Shown here piece after piece: positions 42,546-51,533 of a DNA stretch of 64,000 bases. The DNA is from CAMEON01 sp045531965 (lineage in GTDB: Bacteria > Bacillota > Clostridia > Oscillospirales > CAG-272). Each line of letters begins with the position of its first letter. Position 1 is the stretch's first letter. The position numbers and the translations under genes were made by a program. Under the pieces are notes generated by a model. The model saw only the letters and a program-made list of their open reading frames with translations, was not told the origin of the DNA and did no database searches. The stretch is from NCBI GenBank assembly GCA_045531965.1, contig JAZSFA010000040.1, positions 6,816-70,815 of the forward strand. Reading direction: 5' to 3'.

Positions 42546-43454
42546 TTATGCCATAACGGCTTCTTTTTCAGTATTTTTCTCCGTCTTTTCTGCCGGCTTG
42601 TGAGCTTTGACCCTGTATTCCAGTACGTTCAGGACGGTTTCACCGTCAATCTGAAGTGCGGTGGGGCGGTCAAATTTAACATGAATATCATAGCCTTGGA
42701 AAATATCCACGACCTTGGTATGTTTTACATGCTCGCCTTTGAAAATCGAGGGAAAGAGCATCAGGGTTTTCAGCTTACTGGAACAACGCATAACCATGAG
42801 GGATACGATGCCGTTGTTAGCTTGTCTGTCTTGCTGGGGGGCGATCTTCATGCCACCGCCAATATATCTCCCCTTCATAGTAGGAGAGAGCCAGACTTTC
42901 TTGTATGACTTGCTGAATCCGTCGATGGTAATATCGGCACAGGTTCTGTGATAGCCATACAAAAGTCCCTTGATGGCGATCGACGTATAGTCAACCTTTT
43001 TGTCGGAAGTGGCACGGATCTTGTCACCCACTTCGCAACAGTAGCCATCGATTCCGTAGCCGATACCGTTGAGAAAATATTTCTCCATCCCATTGACATA
43101 AACCACAGGAAGGTTTATAATATAATTGTTGAGACGGAAAGGCGGTGCGCCGTGTTCGATGCCAATATCATTGAGAAAATCATTTCCCGTACCCGTGGCA
43201 AAATACAGGACCTCCCGTCCGGGATCTTTTCCACCGATATCATTAACAAAATGGTTGATGGTACCGTCGCCACCTGCCAGAATGATCCCCGTATCCTCAG
43301 GAACGTTTTGGATATATTCGAGCACGTTTTCAAGCAAGGTGACATCGGTGTACGTGTATGCGGCATCGGGCCAGATCTTCTCCAGATTTTGAACCTCGGA
43401 CGCGCCTCTTCCGTTGCCTGATTTGGGGTTATAGAGCACGCAATACTTATTCAT
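42546..43454 (-). CDS. Diacylglycerol kinase-family lipid kinase
   Basis: 302 residues of the DAGK catalytic fold (YegS/DgkB-like). YNPKSGNGRG, ILAGGDGTINHFVND (residues 61-65 GGDGT) and FATGTGNDFL are the nucleotide site; IAPQQDRQANNGIVSLMVM and the C-terminal LQIDGETV are typical. No membrane helix. It phosphorylates diacylglycerol or a related lipid. It has its own promoter and shares the terminator with the pump genes. Confidence 0.9.
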   Translation of the reverse strand: MNKYCVLYNPKSGNGRGASEVQNLEKIWPDAAYTYTDVTLLENVLEYIQNVPEDTGIILAGGDGTINHFVNDIGGKDPGREVLYFATGTGNDFLNDIGIEHGAPPFRLNNYIINLPVVYVNGMEKYFLNGIGYGIDGYCCEVGDKIRATSDKKVDYTSIAIKGLLYGYHRTCADITIDGFSKSYKKVWLSPTMKGRYIGGGMKIAPQQDRQANNGIVSLMVMRCSSKLKTLMLFPSIFKGEHVKHTKVVDIFQGYDIHVKFDRPTALQIDGETVLNVLEYRVKAHKPAEKTEKNTEKEAVMA

Positions 43455-43497
43455 GGTGTGTTTTTCCTCCCAAGATGTGACAAAATACGCTATATTT

Positions 43498-43527
43498 ATT
43501 ATAACAGATGAAACGTTGCCGTGTCAA
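43498..43527 (-). promoter_or_regulatory. Promoter of the lipid kinase gene
   Basis: Minus strand TTGACA (43522-43527), 18-bp spacer, TATAAT (43498-43503), 44 bp before the ATG. Confidence 0.82.
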
Positions 43528-43601
43528 GTGCTTTTCGTATTTTTGAATATAACAACTTGCGTACGCCCTCCGTCGATAAACCGTGAAAGGAGCAACCGTT
43601 C

Positions 43602-44771
43602 ATGGAAGAAACTTCCAAGCTTTTATTTTCACTGATCAAATACAGTCTTTGGGGAGAGCCACTTCCCGAAGAAATCGCCAAATCGCTGAGCGAAGATGAC
43701 CTGACGGCACTTTACAAATTAGCGGTCAAGCACGATTTGGCTCATCTGGTAGGAGACGCACTTTACAAGCTTCAGCTTTTACCCAAAGATAGCCCCGCCG
43801 CAGGTAAATTTCAACACGCGCAGGTGGTTGCCTTATATCGATACACCCATTTGGAGCATGAACGCACCCGTATTTACCGTGTGTTTGAAGAAGAAAAGAT
43901 CCCCTTTATCCCACTCAAGGGCATTTTGATTCGTCCCCTGTATCCTCAGCCTCATCTCCGTACCAGTTGTGACATTGATATCCTCATTTCCAGGGAACAT
44001 CTGTCCCGCGGGATCGCCGCGCTTCAAAATCAGCTGCACTACACCCTGCCTGAGGCTGCCGAAACCTTTCATGACGTATCGCTTTTCTCGGAAAGTGGGG
44101 TTCATTTGGAGTTACATTTCACGATTGAAAACGATCAACCTTTCATTGACCGTATGCTTTCCCGCGTTTGGGAACACGCCACACCTTTGACCGATGGCAG
44201 TTTTGAATACCGTCAGAGTCCTGAATTTTTCATGTTTCATCAGATCGCCCATATGGTTTCCCATTTCCTCAACGGCGGTTGCGGCATTCGCCCCGTGGCA
44301 GACCTCGCCCTACTCCGCCGCAAGCTGACCTATGATGAAAATATTTTGCGAGATTTCTGCGAGGTATGTGACATTCTTCCCTTTTACCGCCACGTCAGCC
44401 ACTTATGTGACGTTTGGTTCGACGAAGCCGAGCATACCGAAGTGACAGAAAAAATGGCTTCCTTCATTCTGTACGGCGGTGTCTATGGCAACAGTGAAAA
44501 TGCTATGACCATCAAGCGCTCTCGTGAAAAGAGCCACGGTAGGTATCTTTTACACCGCATCTTCATGCCTTATCGCCTTTTGAAGACCAAATACCCGATC
44601 CTCAAACGGCATAAATGGCTATTTCCCTTCATGACGGTGCGCCGTTGGTTTGAACTCTTATCCCCTGCCAAGCGGAAACGCGCCATAGCGGATGCCCGGC
44701 GAAGCGAGCAAATGTCCTCAGAGGAACAACGCATGACAACAGAATTTCTCACAGAGCTTGGTCTTTCATAG
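43602..44771 (+). CDS. NTP_transf_5-family nucleotidyltransferase
   Basis: 389 residues. RIYRVFEEEKIPFIPLKGIL, then LRTSCDIDILI with the catalytic Asp pair and GVHLELHFTIEN with the third acid, match the uncharacterised nucleotidyltransferase family NTP_transf_5 (PF14907), often near polysaccharide or peptide-modification genes. FFMFHQIAHMVSHFLNGGC is also conserved. RBS AAAGGAG precedes ATG. It is flanked by a terminator and is likely monocistronic. Confidence 0.82.
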   Translation: MEETSKLLFSLIKYSLWGEPLPEEIAKSLSEDDLTALYKLAVKHDLAHLVGDALYKLQLLPKDSPAAGKFQHAQVVALYRYTHLEHERTRIYRVFEEEKIPFIPLKGILIRPLYPQPHLRTSCDIDILISREHLSRGIAALQNQLHYTLPEAAETFHDVSLFSESGVHLELHFTIENDQPFIDRMLSRVWEHATPLTDGSFEYRQSPEFFMFHQIAHMVSHFLNGGCGIRPVADLALLRRKLTYDENILRDFCEVCDILPFYRHVSHLCDVWFDEAEHTEVTEKMASFILYGGVYGNSENAMTIKRSREKSHGRYLLHRIFMPYRLLKTKYPILKRHKWLFPFMTVRRWFELLSPAKRKRAIADARRSEQMSSEEQRMTTEFLTELGLS

Positions 44772-44776
44772 AAGCA

Positions 44777-44802
44777 CCCCGCCGCTGTCAACTGCGGCGG
44801 GG
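44777..44802 (+). terminator. Terminator of the nucleotidyltransferase gene
   Basis: Perfect 9-bp stem CCCCGCCGC / GCGGCGGGG with an 8-nt loop, then TATTTTTG on the plus strand. It also lies just past the end of the converging leucine-rich repeat genes. Confidence 0.88.
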
Positions 44803-44811
44803 TATTTTTGA

Positions 44812-46167
44812 TCAGATATAGGTGACTTTGGTTTCATCGGAATAGACACACAGGTCGTCGAGGTCACCTCTGAATCGCGAAGGAAGGGTCAAATATTTCA
44901 GGTTATCGCAACACAAGAAGACATACTTGCCCATATAGGTGACACTATTCGGAATGCTGATGCTGCGGAGGTTCGTACAAGTGTTAAACGCGCTGTTTTC
45001 GATTTTTGTCACGCTGTTGGGAATGGTAACACTTGCCAAACTCTCACAGTATTCAAATGTTTCCGCCTTGATGGTCGTAATCGTAGAGGGGATCACAATG
45101 CTCCGGAGGCTCTTGCAATAGTAGAAGGCTTTGCTCTCGATGTTCGTCACGCTGTTGGGAATCACCACGTTCGCCAAGCTGTAGCAGTTGGCAAAGGCGC
45201 CCTGACCGATCGTCTGTACGCCGTTCTGTATGGTGACGTTGGCAAGGCGGGTACAGCCGTAGAAGGCATCTTCACCAATGATTTTTACGCCGCCCGAGAT
45301 GGTCACGCTTGTCAGATTCGGGCATTCCCAAAAGGCACCGAAATCGATTTGGTTCACGGTGTTCGGAATCGTCACGTTCTGGATGTACTTGTTGCGGGCA
45401 AACGCGCTTCTGCCGATAACCGTAATACCCTCGGGGATCACCACGTTGGAAGCGTTGCCGTTATACTCTTTCAATACGGTGTTTTCAATGACGTTGTTCG
45501 CGCCAAAGGCTTTGAGGGCTTTCTCAATATCCGCCGCCTTTTGGGCTTGGATAGCGTTTCTCTCCCCCAAGGTATCTTTGATGACGTCTCTGCCCTGACG
45601 AACGCCCGCAGGGATGGTCAAGGACAGCTGAGAACAGCCCGCAAAGGCTTCGTCGTCCAACAGGCGCAAGCTCTTTGGGAGGATGTTGGTTCTGTTGTCC
45701 ACGCGACCGTCCTCGGTACTGACACGGATAGTTTCAAGATCCTTGGCATTGGCGAAGGCGCGCCTACCGATCTTGATGAGTCCTTCGGGGAGGGTGATCT
45801 CAAAGGCGGCACAGCCTTCAAAGGCGCGGTCAGCAATACACTCCACGCAGGAAGGGACCTTCAGGCGAAGCTCGTTCTTGCGTTTGAGTCCCAGAATGGT
45901 ATAGGTGCCGTCGGTGTGCTGTTCCACCTGAAAGGCTTCCAGGCTGAGGGCTTCCGCGTTGGCGTTTGCTTCGGCGGTCAGGGAGCTAAAGTCAAAGTCC
46001 AGGCTGCCAAAATCATTGGTAGGTGCAAAGGATGTCTGCGCGGTAGGTTCTGCAGAGGTCTGAGGGGTGTCGGCGGCATCCATGAATTGATGCAGATCCG
46101 CGCCACAATGGAAGCAGAAGGGGGTCTGGGTCCAGTTTTTTCCGCAATAAGGACAAAAGTTCAGCAT
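44812..46167 (-). CDS. Zinc-ribbon/BspA-type LRR protein A
   Basis: 451 residues, last gene of the eight-paralogue array. Zinc ribbon at the start (C5/C8, C18/C21; MLNFCPYCGKNWTQTPFC), a linker, a conserved N-terminal LRR block, the joint VIENTVLKEYNGNASNVVIP, then a C-terminal LRR run. I count about 11 LRR_5-type units (IxxxAFxxC). An insertion (STEDGRVDNRTN) breaks one early repeat, unlike its paralogues. No signal peptide or membrane helix, so cytoplasmic unless exported by a leaderless route. Ends TKVTYI as most paralogues do. Confidence 0.88.
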   Translation of the reverse strand: MLNFCPYCGKNWTQTPFCFHCGADLHQFMDAADTPQTSAEPTAQTSFAPTNDFGSLDFDFSSLTAEANANAEALSLEAFQVEQHTDGTYTILGLKRKNELRLKVPSCVECIADRAFEGCAAFEITLPEGLIKIGRRAFANAKDLETIRVSTEDGRVDNRTNILPKSLRLLDDEAFAGCSQLSLTIPAGVRQGRDVIKDTLGERNAIQAQKAADIEKALKAFGANNVIENTVLKEYNGNASNVVIPEGITVIGRSAFARNKYIQNVTIPNTVNQIDFGAFWECPNLTSVTISGGVKIIGEDAFYGCTRLANVTIQNGVQTIGQGAFANCYSLANVVIPNSVTNIESKAFYYCKSLRSIVIPSTITTIKAETFEYCESLASVTIPNSVTKIENSAFNTCTNLRSISIPNSVTYMGKYVFLCCDNLKYLTLPSRFRGDLDDLCVYSDETKVTYI

Positions 46168-46181
46168 AGGTTTGGTTCCTT

Positions 46182-47579
46182 TCAGATATATGTGATTTTG
46201 GTTCGTGAGGGATTGATGCCGATGTCGGTGATCCGGGATTCGAAGCGGCGCGGGAGGGTGATGGATTTGAGGTTTTTACAATCTTCAAATGCGGAACTGT
46301 TTATGTTCTTCACGCTATTTGGGATGTTCAGGCTTGTGAGGCTTGAACAGTTTCTGAAGGCGCAATAAGAAATACTCACCACACTATTGGGGATGATGAT
46401 GCTTTTAAGGTTTGAACAACCACAGAAGGCAAAACTTCCAATGCACAAAACGCTGTCGGGAATGATGATGTCTGTGAGACTCGAACATTCGCAGAAGGCA
46501 TAATCGCTAATGTGCTTCACGCTTCCGTCAGCAGGGATAGCACTTCGACTACAACCATATACTAAAACGCCTAAATCGGTCTCAATGATACAGTTTCCCG
46601 TGCTATGATATATTGGGTTATTGGGATCAACGGTCATACTGGTTAAACCCGAACAGCCATAAAAGGTACAGAAACCAACGTCTGTCACGCTGCTTGGGAT
46701 GGTGATGCTTGTGAGGTTGCAACAATATCTGAAGGCACACATTCCGATACGCGTTACGCTGTCAGGAATGGTGATGCTTGTAAGATTGGTACATTGCCAA
46801 AAGGCATAGTCACCAATACTCGTGACGGTGTCGGGGATGATGACGCTCCTAATCGTTTGATTATCATAGAAAGCTCGATCATCGATCCTTACGATTTCCT
46901 TGGGAAGCACCACGTCGGTTTTACTTCCCTTGTACTTTTTCAGTACGCCATCCTGGACGTCATATTCCGCTTCAAAAGCTTTTCGTTTTTCCTCAGCCTC
47001 CGCTTTTCTTGCTTCCTCGGCTTTACGGGCTTCCTCGGCTTTCTTTGCCGACAAAGTGTTTTTCAGCACGTCCCTGCCCTGTCTGATCTTGTCGGGAATG
47101 GTGATCTCCAACTGTTCGCAGCCCGAAAAGGCCTCGTCGCCGATATCCCGCAAGGTGGACGGCAGATTGATGGCATCCAGATATTTGGCGCTGGCAAAAG
47201 CTCGATCGCCAATACGGAGCAGACCATCGGGCAGATGAATGCTATAAGCGTTACACCCCTCAAACGCCCCTGACGCAATGATATCTACGCAGTCGGGGAC
47301 GGTGACCTCGGGGCTGTTTTTCTGTTTCAGAGAAAGGACAGTATATTTTCCGTTGCCGTGATCCTCCAACTCAAAGACTGCCATTTGGTTCGCAAGGGCG
47401 GTTTCATTGACTTGGACAAGCAAATCGTCAAAGCTGACGTCGCCCAATAAATCGTTGGATTCGATAGCAGCAGGAGCCGTGGGATCGCCACTCAGAAGTT
47501 TTCTGAGATCGGCACCGCAGTTGGCGCAGAATTTGGTTTGTGACCATGGCTTGCCACATTCGGGGCAAAAATTCAACAT
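46182..47579 (-). CDS. Zinc-ribbon/BspA-type LRR protein B
   Basis: 465 residues. Zinc ribbon MLNFCPECGKPWSQTKFCAN, conserved front LRR block, then a charged coiled-coil linker with repeated KAEEAR units (near residue 190), the joint VLKKYKGSKTDVVLP and a C-terminal run; about 11 LRR units in all. One unit is spaced out by DPNNPIYHSTGNCIIET, the BspA-type loop also found in proteins C and F. The last about 20 codons and the RBS/start region are nearly identical at DNA level to those of protein C, a sign of recent copying. Confidence 0.88.
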   Translation of the reverse strand: MLNFCPECGKPWSQTKFCANCGADLRKLLSGDPTAPAAIESNDLLGDVSFDDLLVQVNETALANQMAVFELEDHGNGKYTVLSLKQKNSPEVTVPDCVDIIASGAFEGCNAYSIHLPDGLLRIGDRAFASAKYLDAINLPSTLRDIGDEAFSGCEQLEITIPDKIRQGRDVLKNTLSAKKAEEARKAEEARKAEAEEKRKAFEAEYDVQDGVLKKYKGSKTDVVLPKEIVRIDDRAFYDNQTIRSVIIPDTVTSIGDYAFWQCTNLTSITIPDSVTRIGMCAFRYCCNLTSITIPSSVTDVGFCTFYGCSGLTSMTVDPNNPIYHSTGNCIIETDLGVLVYGCSRSAIPADGSVKHISDYAFCECSSLTDIIIPDSVLCIGSFAFCGCSNLKSIIIPNSVVSISYCAFRNCSSLTSLNIPNSVKNINSSAFEDCKNLKSITLPRRFESRITDIGINPSRTKITYI

Positions 47580-47593
47580 GGTGAGCGCTCCTT

Positions 47594-49150
47594 TCAGATA
47601 TATGTGATTTTGGTTCGTGAGGGGTTGATGCTTATATTGAAAAGTTGCGTTTCGAAACGGCGGGGGATGTTGATGATTGTGAGGCTTGAACAGCCAGAAA
47701 AAGCACTTTCGCCGATACTTGTCACGCTGTTGGGGATGGTGATACTCTTAAGACCGGAACAGTCATAAAACGCGTACCTACCAATACTCGTCACACTGTT
47801 GGGGATGGTGATGCTCGTAAGACCGTCACAGCGAGAAAACGCGACTTGGCCAATGCTTGTCACGCTACCGTCTGTAGGAATGACATTATTCTTGCAGCCC
47901 GCAATCAAGGTTTTTGATTTGGTTTCAATGATACAATTCCCGCTGCTGTGATACCGTGTATTTCCCGTGTCTACCTTCATGCTCGTAAGACCGTCACAGC
48001 GAGAAAACGCGCCAGAACCAATACTTGTCACGCTGTTGGGGATAGTAATGCTTGTAAGACCGGAACAGCCGTAAAACGCGGAATCACCAATGCTCGTCAC
48101 GCCGTTGGGGATGTTGATGCTTGTGAGGCTTGAACAGCTCCCAAAAGCACTCTCGCCGATGCTCGTCACGCTGTTGGGGATGTTGATGCTTGTGAGGCTT
48201 GAACAACCACAAAAAGCACTCTTGCCGATACTTGTCACGCTGTTGGGGATGGTGATGCTTGTGAGGCTTGAACAGCCATAAAAAGCTTGATAACCAATGA
48301 ACGTCACAGAATTCGGAATTGCGATACTTGTCAGGGATGAACAGCCGTCGAAAGCTCTTTCCCCGATGCTTACGACACTGTCAGGAATAACCACGCTTTG
48401 TATTGGTTTGCGACAAAACGCATACGAATTGATCTCTGTAATACAATCGGGTATGACCACGTTTCTCTTGTCCTCATTATAATTTCGCAGCACACCGTTT
48501 TTGACGTCGTTTAACGACAGGAACGTCTGTGCTGCCGCTTGCGCCGCGTTGGCGATTTCAGCCTTACGCGCTTCCTCTGCCCTTTTGGCTTCTTCCGCCT
48601 TTCTGTGGGTCAGCGTGCCCTTGATGGCGTCCTCCCCCTGACGAACGTGGGCAGGGATCTGAATCTCCAAACTCTCACATCCCGCAAAGGCTTCACGCCC
48701 GATGGTTTTGACCGTGGAGGGGATATTGATACTTTCGAGATTCAACGCATCGGCAAAGGCGCGCTTGCCGATGAGGATCAGACCTTCGGGCAGCGTGATG
48801 TCCATGGCGGCGCAGTCCTCGAAAGCGCCTGCGGAAATGGCTTCCACGCCATCGGGGACGGTAATGGACAGCTTGCTTTTTTGCTTCAACCGAAGGATGG
48901 TATACTTGCCGTTACCGCTTTCTTCCACCTCAAAGGGCTCAAATTTGAGAGCAAACTCGTTTTCAGTGGCTTGCGTGATCAGAACGTCAAAGCTGATGTC
49001 GCTAAATAAATCATCGAGTTCATCGTTTGAAGGGGTATCCTCCGGGGCTGTGATTTCATCGCTCAGAAGTTTTTTAAGATTGGCACCGCAGTTGGCGCAG
49101 AATTTGGTTTGCGACCATGGCTTGCCGCATTTGGGACAAAAATTCAACAT
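47594..49150 (-). CDS. Zinc-ribbon/BspA-type LRR protein C, longest of the array
   Basis: 518 residues from MLNFCPKCGKPWSQTKFC; AAAGGAG sits 8 nt before the ATG at 49150. Zinc ribbon, front LRR block, RKAEEAKRAEEARKAE-type linker, then a long C-terminal run for about 13 LRR units. Several units are almost identical 23-mers (IPNSVTSIGESAFGSCSSL and so on), coded by 69-bp DNA repeats. This is the most recently expanded paralogue. It lies 14 bp after protein D. Confidence 0.88.
   Translation of the reverse strand: MLNFCPKCGKPWSQTKFCANCGANLKKLLSDEITAPEDTPSNDELDDLFSDISFDVLITQATENEFALKFEPFEVEESGNGKYTILRLKQKSKLSITVPDGVEAISAGAFEDCAAMDITLPEGLILIGKRAFADALNLESINIPSTVKTIGREAFAGCESLEIQIPAHVRQGEDAIKGTLTHRKAEEAKRAEEARKAEIANAAQAAAQTFLSLNDVKNGVLRNYNEDKRNVVIPDCITEINSYAFCRKPIQSVVIPDSVVSIGERAFDGCSSLTSIAIPNSVTFIGYQAFYGCSSLTSITIPNSVTSIGKSAFCGCSSLTSINIPNSVTSIGESAFGSCSSLTSINIPNGVTSIGDSAFYGCSGLTSITIPNSVTSIGSGAFSRCDGLTSMKVDTGNTRYHSSGNCIIETKSKTLIAGCKNNVIPTDGSVTSIGQVAFSRCDGLTSITIPNSVTSIGRYAFYDCSGLKSITIPNSVTSIGESAFSGCSSLTIINIPRRFETQLFNISINPSRTKITYI
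47690..48350 (-). repeat. 69-bp tandem repeats inside LRR gene C
   Basis: Nearly identical units recur with a 69-bp period; for example gaggcttgaaca is found at 48124, 48193 and 48262 on the plus strand, each followed by matching sequence. Each unit codes for one 23-residue LRR. High DNA identity suggests recent slippage or unequal crossing-over and a capacity to change repeat number. Confidence 0.8.
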
Positions 49151-49164
49151 GGTGAGCGCTCCTT

Positions 49165-50286
49165 TCAAATGTAGGTCACTTTGGTGCGGGAGGGGTCGAT
49201 GCTGATATAGGAAAGTTGAGTTTCGAAGCGGCGCGGGAGAGTGATGGTTTGGAGATTGTTACAATACTCAAATGCCCATCGGTATATGCTCGTGACGCTT
49301 TGAGGGATAGTCATACTTGTCAGACTTGAGCAATGGGAAAAGGCACTTTCACCAATGCTCGTCACGCCGTCGGGGATGTTAATACTTGTGAGGCTTGTAC
49401 ACATGCCGAAAGTGCCGTTCGCAATTCCTCTGATATCGTGAGGAAGGGTGACGGTTTTCAAGTTCGAACAACCGTAAAAAGCACTTTTCCAAATACCGGT
49501 CACGCTGGGGGGAATCACGATACTTTCAAGGCCCGAACAGCCGGCAAAGGCTCTTTCACCAATATAGGTCAGGCTATTGGGGAGCTTGACGCTTCGAAGT
49601 CCTGTACAGCCCGAAAACGCCGCCTGCCCCAGCATTGTCACACTTTCGGGAATGGTGATGCCGGTGAGATTATTACAGGCTTGAAAAGCATAATCCCCGA
49701 TGGTCGTGACACTCTTGGGGATGGTCAAGCTCTTAATTCCTCCACAATAGCTAAAGGCGTTCTTTTCTATGGCAAGCAGTTGAGACGACGGACGGAAGGT
49801 GACCTGCAGGCGTCGGCAGCCGTTGAATGCGCATTCTCCGATATCTTTAACCGACGCGGGGATCTCAATGCTCTCAAGGCACTGACAGCCTCTAAAGGCA
49901 TATTTGTCAATGCGGATCAGTCCTTCTGGGAGGGTGATCTTGTAGGCTTTGCAGTCTTGAAATGCGTTTGCGCCGATGGAATCCACCCCTGCGGGGACGA
50001 TGATCTCTGACATGTCGGGGTATTTCAGCTTGGTGATACCGTACTGATGGAGACCGTGGGTCTCAAACTCGAAAGATTCCATCAGCCTGACACGGGCGGT
50101 GTTCTCGGCTTCGGCAGTGAGGGTTGCGAAATCTACAATCGGTCGGGCGGGTTCAACCGTCGTCCCCACGCCCCCAAAAACGCTATTGTCATTTTCAATA
50201 AACTTTTTCAGGTTACTGCCGCAGAAGGCACAGAAGGGGGTTTCGGACCAATGATTCCCACAATAGGGACAGAATTGAATCGTCAC
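49165..50286 (-). CDS. Zinc-ribbon/BspA-type LRR protein D
   Basis: 373 residues. It is the most divergent start (MTIQFCPYCGNHWSETPFC) but keeps the C-x2-C...C-x2-C ribbon. It lacks the charged coiled-coil linker; the LRR run is continuous, about 11 units, from IGANAFQDC to IYRWAFEYC. The end (LPRRFETQLSYISIDPSRTK) is the shared cap. Lack of the linker shows that the coil is a separable module. Confidence 0.86.
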   Translation of the reverse strand: MTIQFCPYCGNHWSETPFCAFCGSNLKKFIENDNSVFGGVGTTVEPARPIVDFATLTAEAENTARVRLMESFEFETHGLHQYGITKLKYPDMSEIIVPAGVDSIGANAFQDCKAYKITLPEGLIRIDKYAFRGCQCLESIEIPASVKDIGECAFNGCRRLQVTFRPSSQLLAIEKNAFSYCGGIKSLTIPKSVTTIGDYAFQACNNLTGITIPESVTMLGQAAFSGCTGLRSVKLPNSLTYIGERAFAGCSGLESIVIPPSVTGIWKSAFYGCSNLKTVTLPHDIRGIANGTFGMCTSLTSINIPDGVTSIGESAFSHCSSLTSMTIPQSVTSIYRWAFEYCNNLQTITLPRRFETQLSYISIDPSRTKVTYI

Positions 50287-50334
50287 AAGATGACTCCTTT
50301 CAGAATGAAATCATGGTTATCTCGGTTTCATTCA

Positions 50335-51516
50335 TTAAATCAAGGTAACGTGGGTTTTGTTTCGATTGATACCGAGGCGGGATAAAGTAGCATCATACCT
50401 GCGCGGGATAGTCAAAACGCGAAGTCCTGTTGCCGTTCCCGTGTACGCAAGAGACAGCGCCATGCCGTCAAAGGCATTGTCTCCGATCGATGTAACACTT
50501 TGAGGAATATATAGCATCGAGATGTTTTTGCACCCGGCAAAAGCCCAGGCGCCGATCATGGTAACGCTTTCGGGAATTTCAATATTTTTCAAGGACAGAC
50601 AGTTTTCAAAAGCACTCGCGCAAATACTTTTTACCTTGTCATGCAGGACCACGGTTTCCACGGTTTTATGATCCTTAAAGGCTTCCACGCCGATTTCGGT
50701 GACACACTCCGGGATATATACATAACTGCTGTTTCCTTTGTATTTTACCAATCTGTTGCCTCTTATGGTCCAATTCGCCTCAAATTCGGCTTTCAAACGA
50801 CGCTCTTCCTCTGCGCGTTTGGCTTCTTCGGCTTTTTGAGCTTCTTCTGCTCGGCGAGTCGCCATTTCCCTAGCAATTTCTTCGTTTTTTTGCATTATTT
50901 CTTGCCACAATAGCCTGCTTTTCTCTCTTTCTTCCTCAAGGGCTTTGTTTTGCTGTTCTACGGCTCTTTTGTAGGTCAGCGTATCCTTGATGACGTCTTT
51001 TCCTTGGCGCACGCCATCGGGGATGTTCACTTCCAGCCGCTCACATCCCGCAAATGCCTCGTCATCTATGATCCGCACAGAGGAAGGGATCGTGAGTTTT
51101 TCCAGGTATTTGGCATGGGCAAAAGCGCGTTTCCCAATCAGGAGGAGTCCTTCGGGGAGGAAAATTTCCATAGCCGTACAACCTTCAAAGGCGCTTTCTC
51201 CGATGGAAGACACGCAGTCGGGTACTGTCAAACGGAGCTCGTTTTTCCGCTTTAAACCCACAATCGCGTATTGCCCATCACCCTGCTCTTCGGTCAGGAA
51301 AGCAGATAAACTGAGCGCTTTCGCTGTTTTATCGGCTTCCGTGGTCAGGGCTCCGAAATCCAATGTCTCCAGCGAGAAGGGTTCATGGGACTGAGTTGCT
51401 TGTCGGTAGGTGACAGGGTCAGCTCCCTCTAAAAACTCAGATAAATTTGCACCGCAATGGGCGCAGAATTTTGTTTGCGACCAAGGGTTTCCGCAATCGG
51501 GACAGAAGTTCAACAT
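50335..51516 (-). CDS. Zinc-ribbon/BspA-type LRR protein E, with long coiled coil
   Basis: 393 residues. Zinc ribbon (MLNFCPDCGNPWSQTKFC), three front LRR units, then about 70 residues of charged coiled coil (ALEEEREKSRLLWQEIMQ, RRAEEAQKAEEAKRAEEERR), then the joint VKYKGNSSYVYIPE and only about four more units. It has the longest coil and one of the shortest C-terminal LRR parts, so coil and LRR lengths vary independently across the array. Confidence 0.87.
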   Translation of the reverse strand: MLNFCPDCGNPWSQTKFCAHCGANLSEFLEGADPVTYRQATQSHEPFSLETLDFGALTTEADKTAKALSLSAFLTEEQGDGQYAIVGLKRKNELRLTVPDCVSSIGESAFEGCTAMEIFLPEGLLLIGKRAFAHAKYLEKLTIPSSVRIIDDEAFAGCERLEVNIPDGVRQGKDVIKDTLTYKRAVEQQNKALEEEREKSRLLWQEIMQKNEEIAREMATRRAEEAQKAEEAKRAEEERRLKAEFEANWTIRGNRLVKYKGNSSYVYIPECVTEIGVEAFKDHKTVETVVLHDKVKSICASAFENCLSLKNIEIPESVTMIGAWAFAGCKNISMLYIPQSVTSIGDNAFDGMALSLAYTGTATGLRVLTIPRRYDATLSRLGINRNKTHVTLI

Positions 51517-51533
51517 AGTTGGCTCCTTTCGGT

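Noticed and set aside
47690..48350. Regular 69-bp repeats considered as a CRISPR array
   Set aside because: The repeats have no distinct spacers; they code in frame for leucine-rich repeats.
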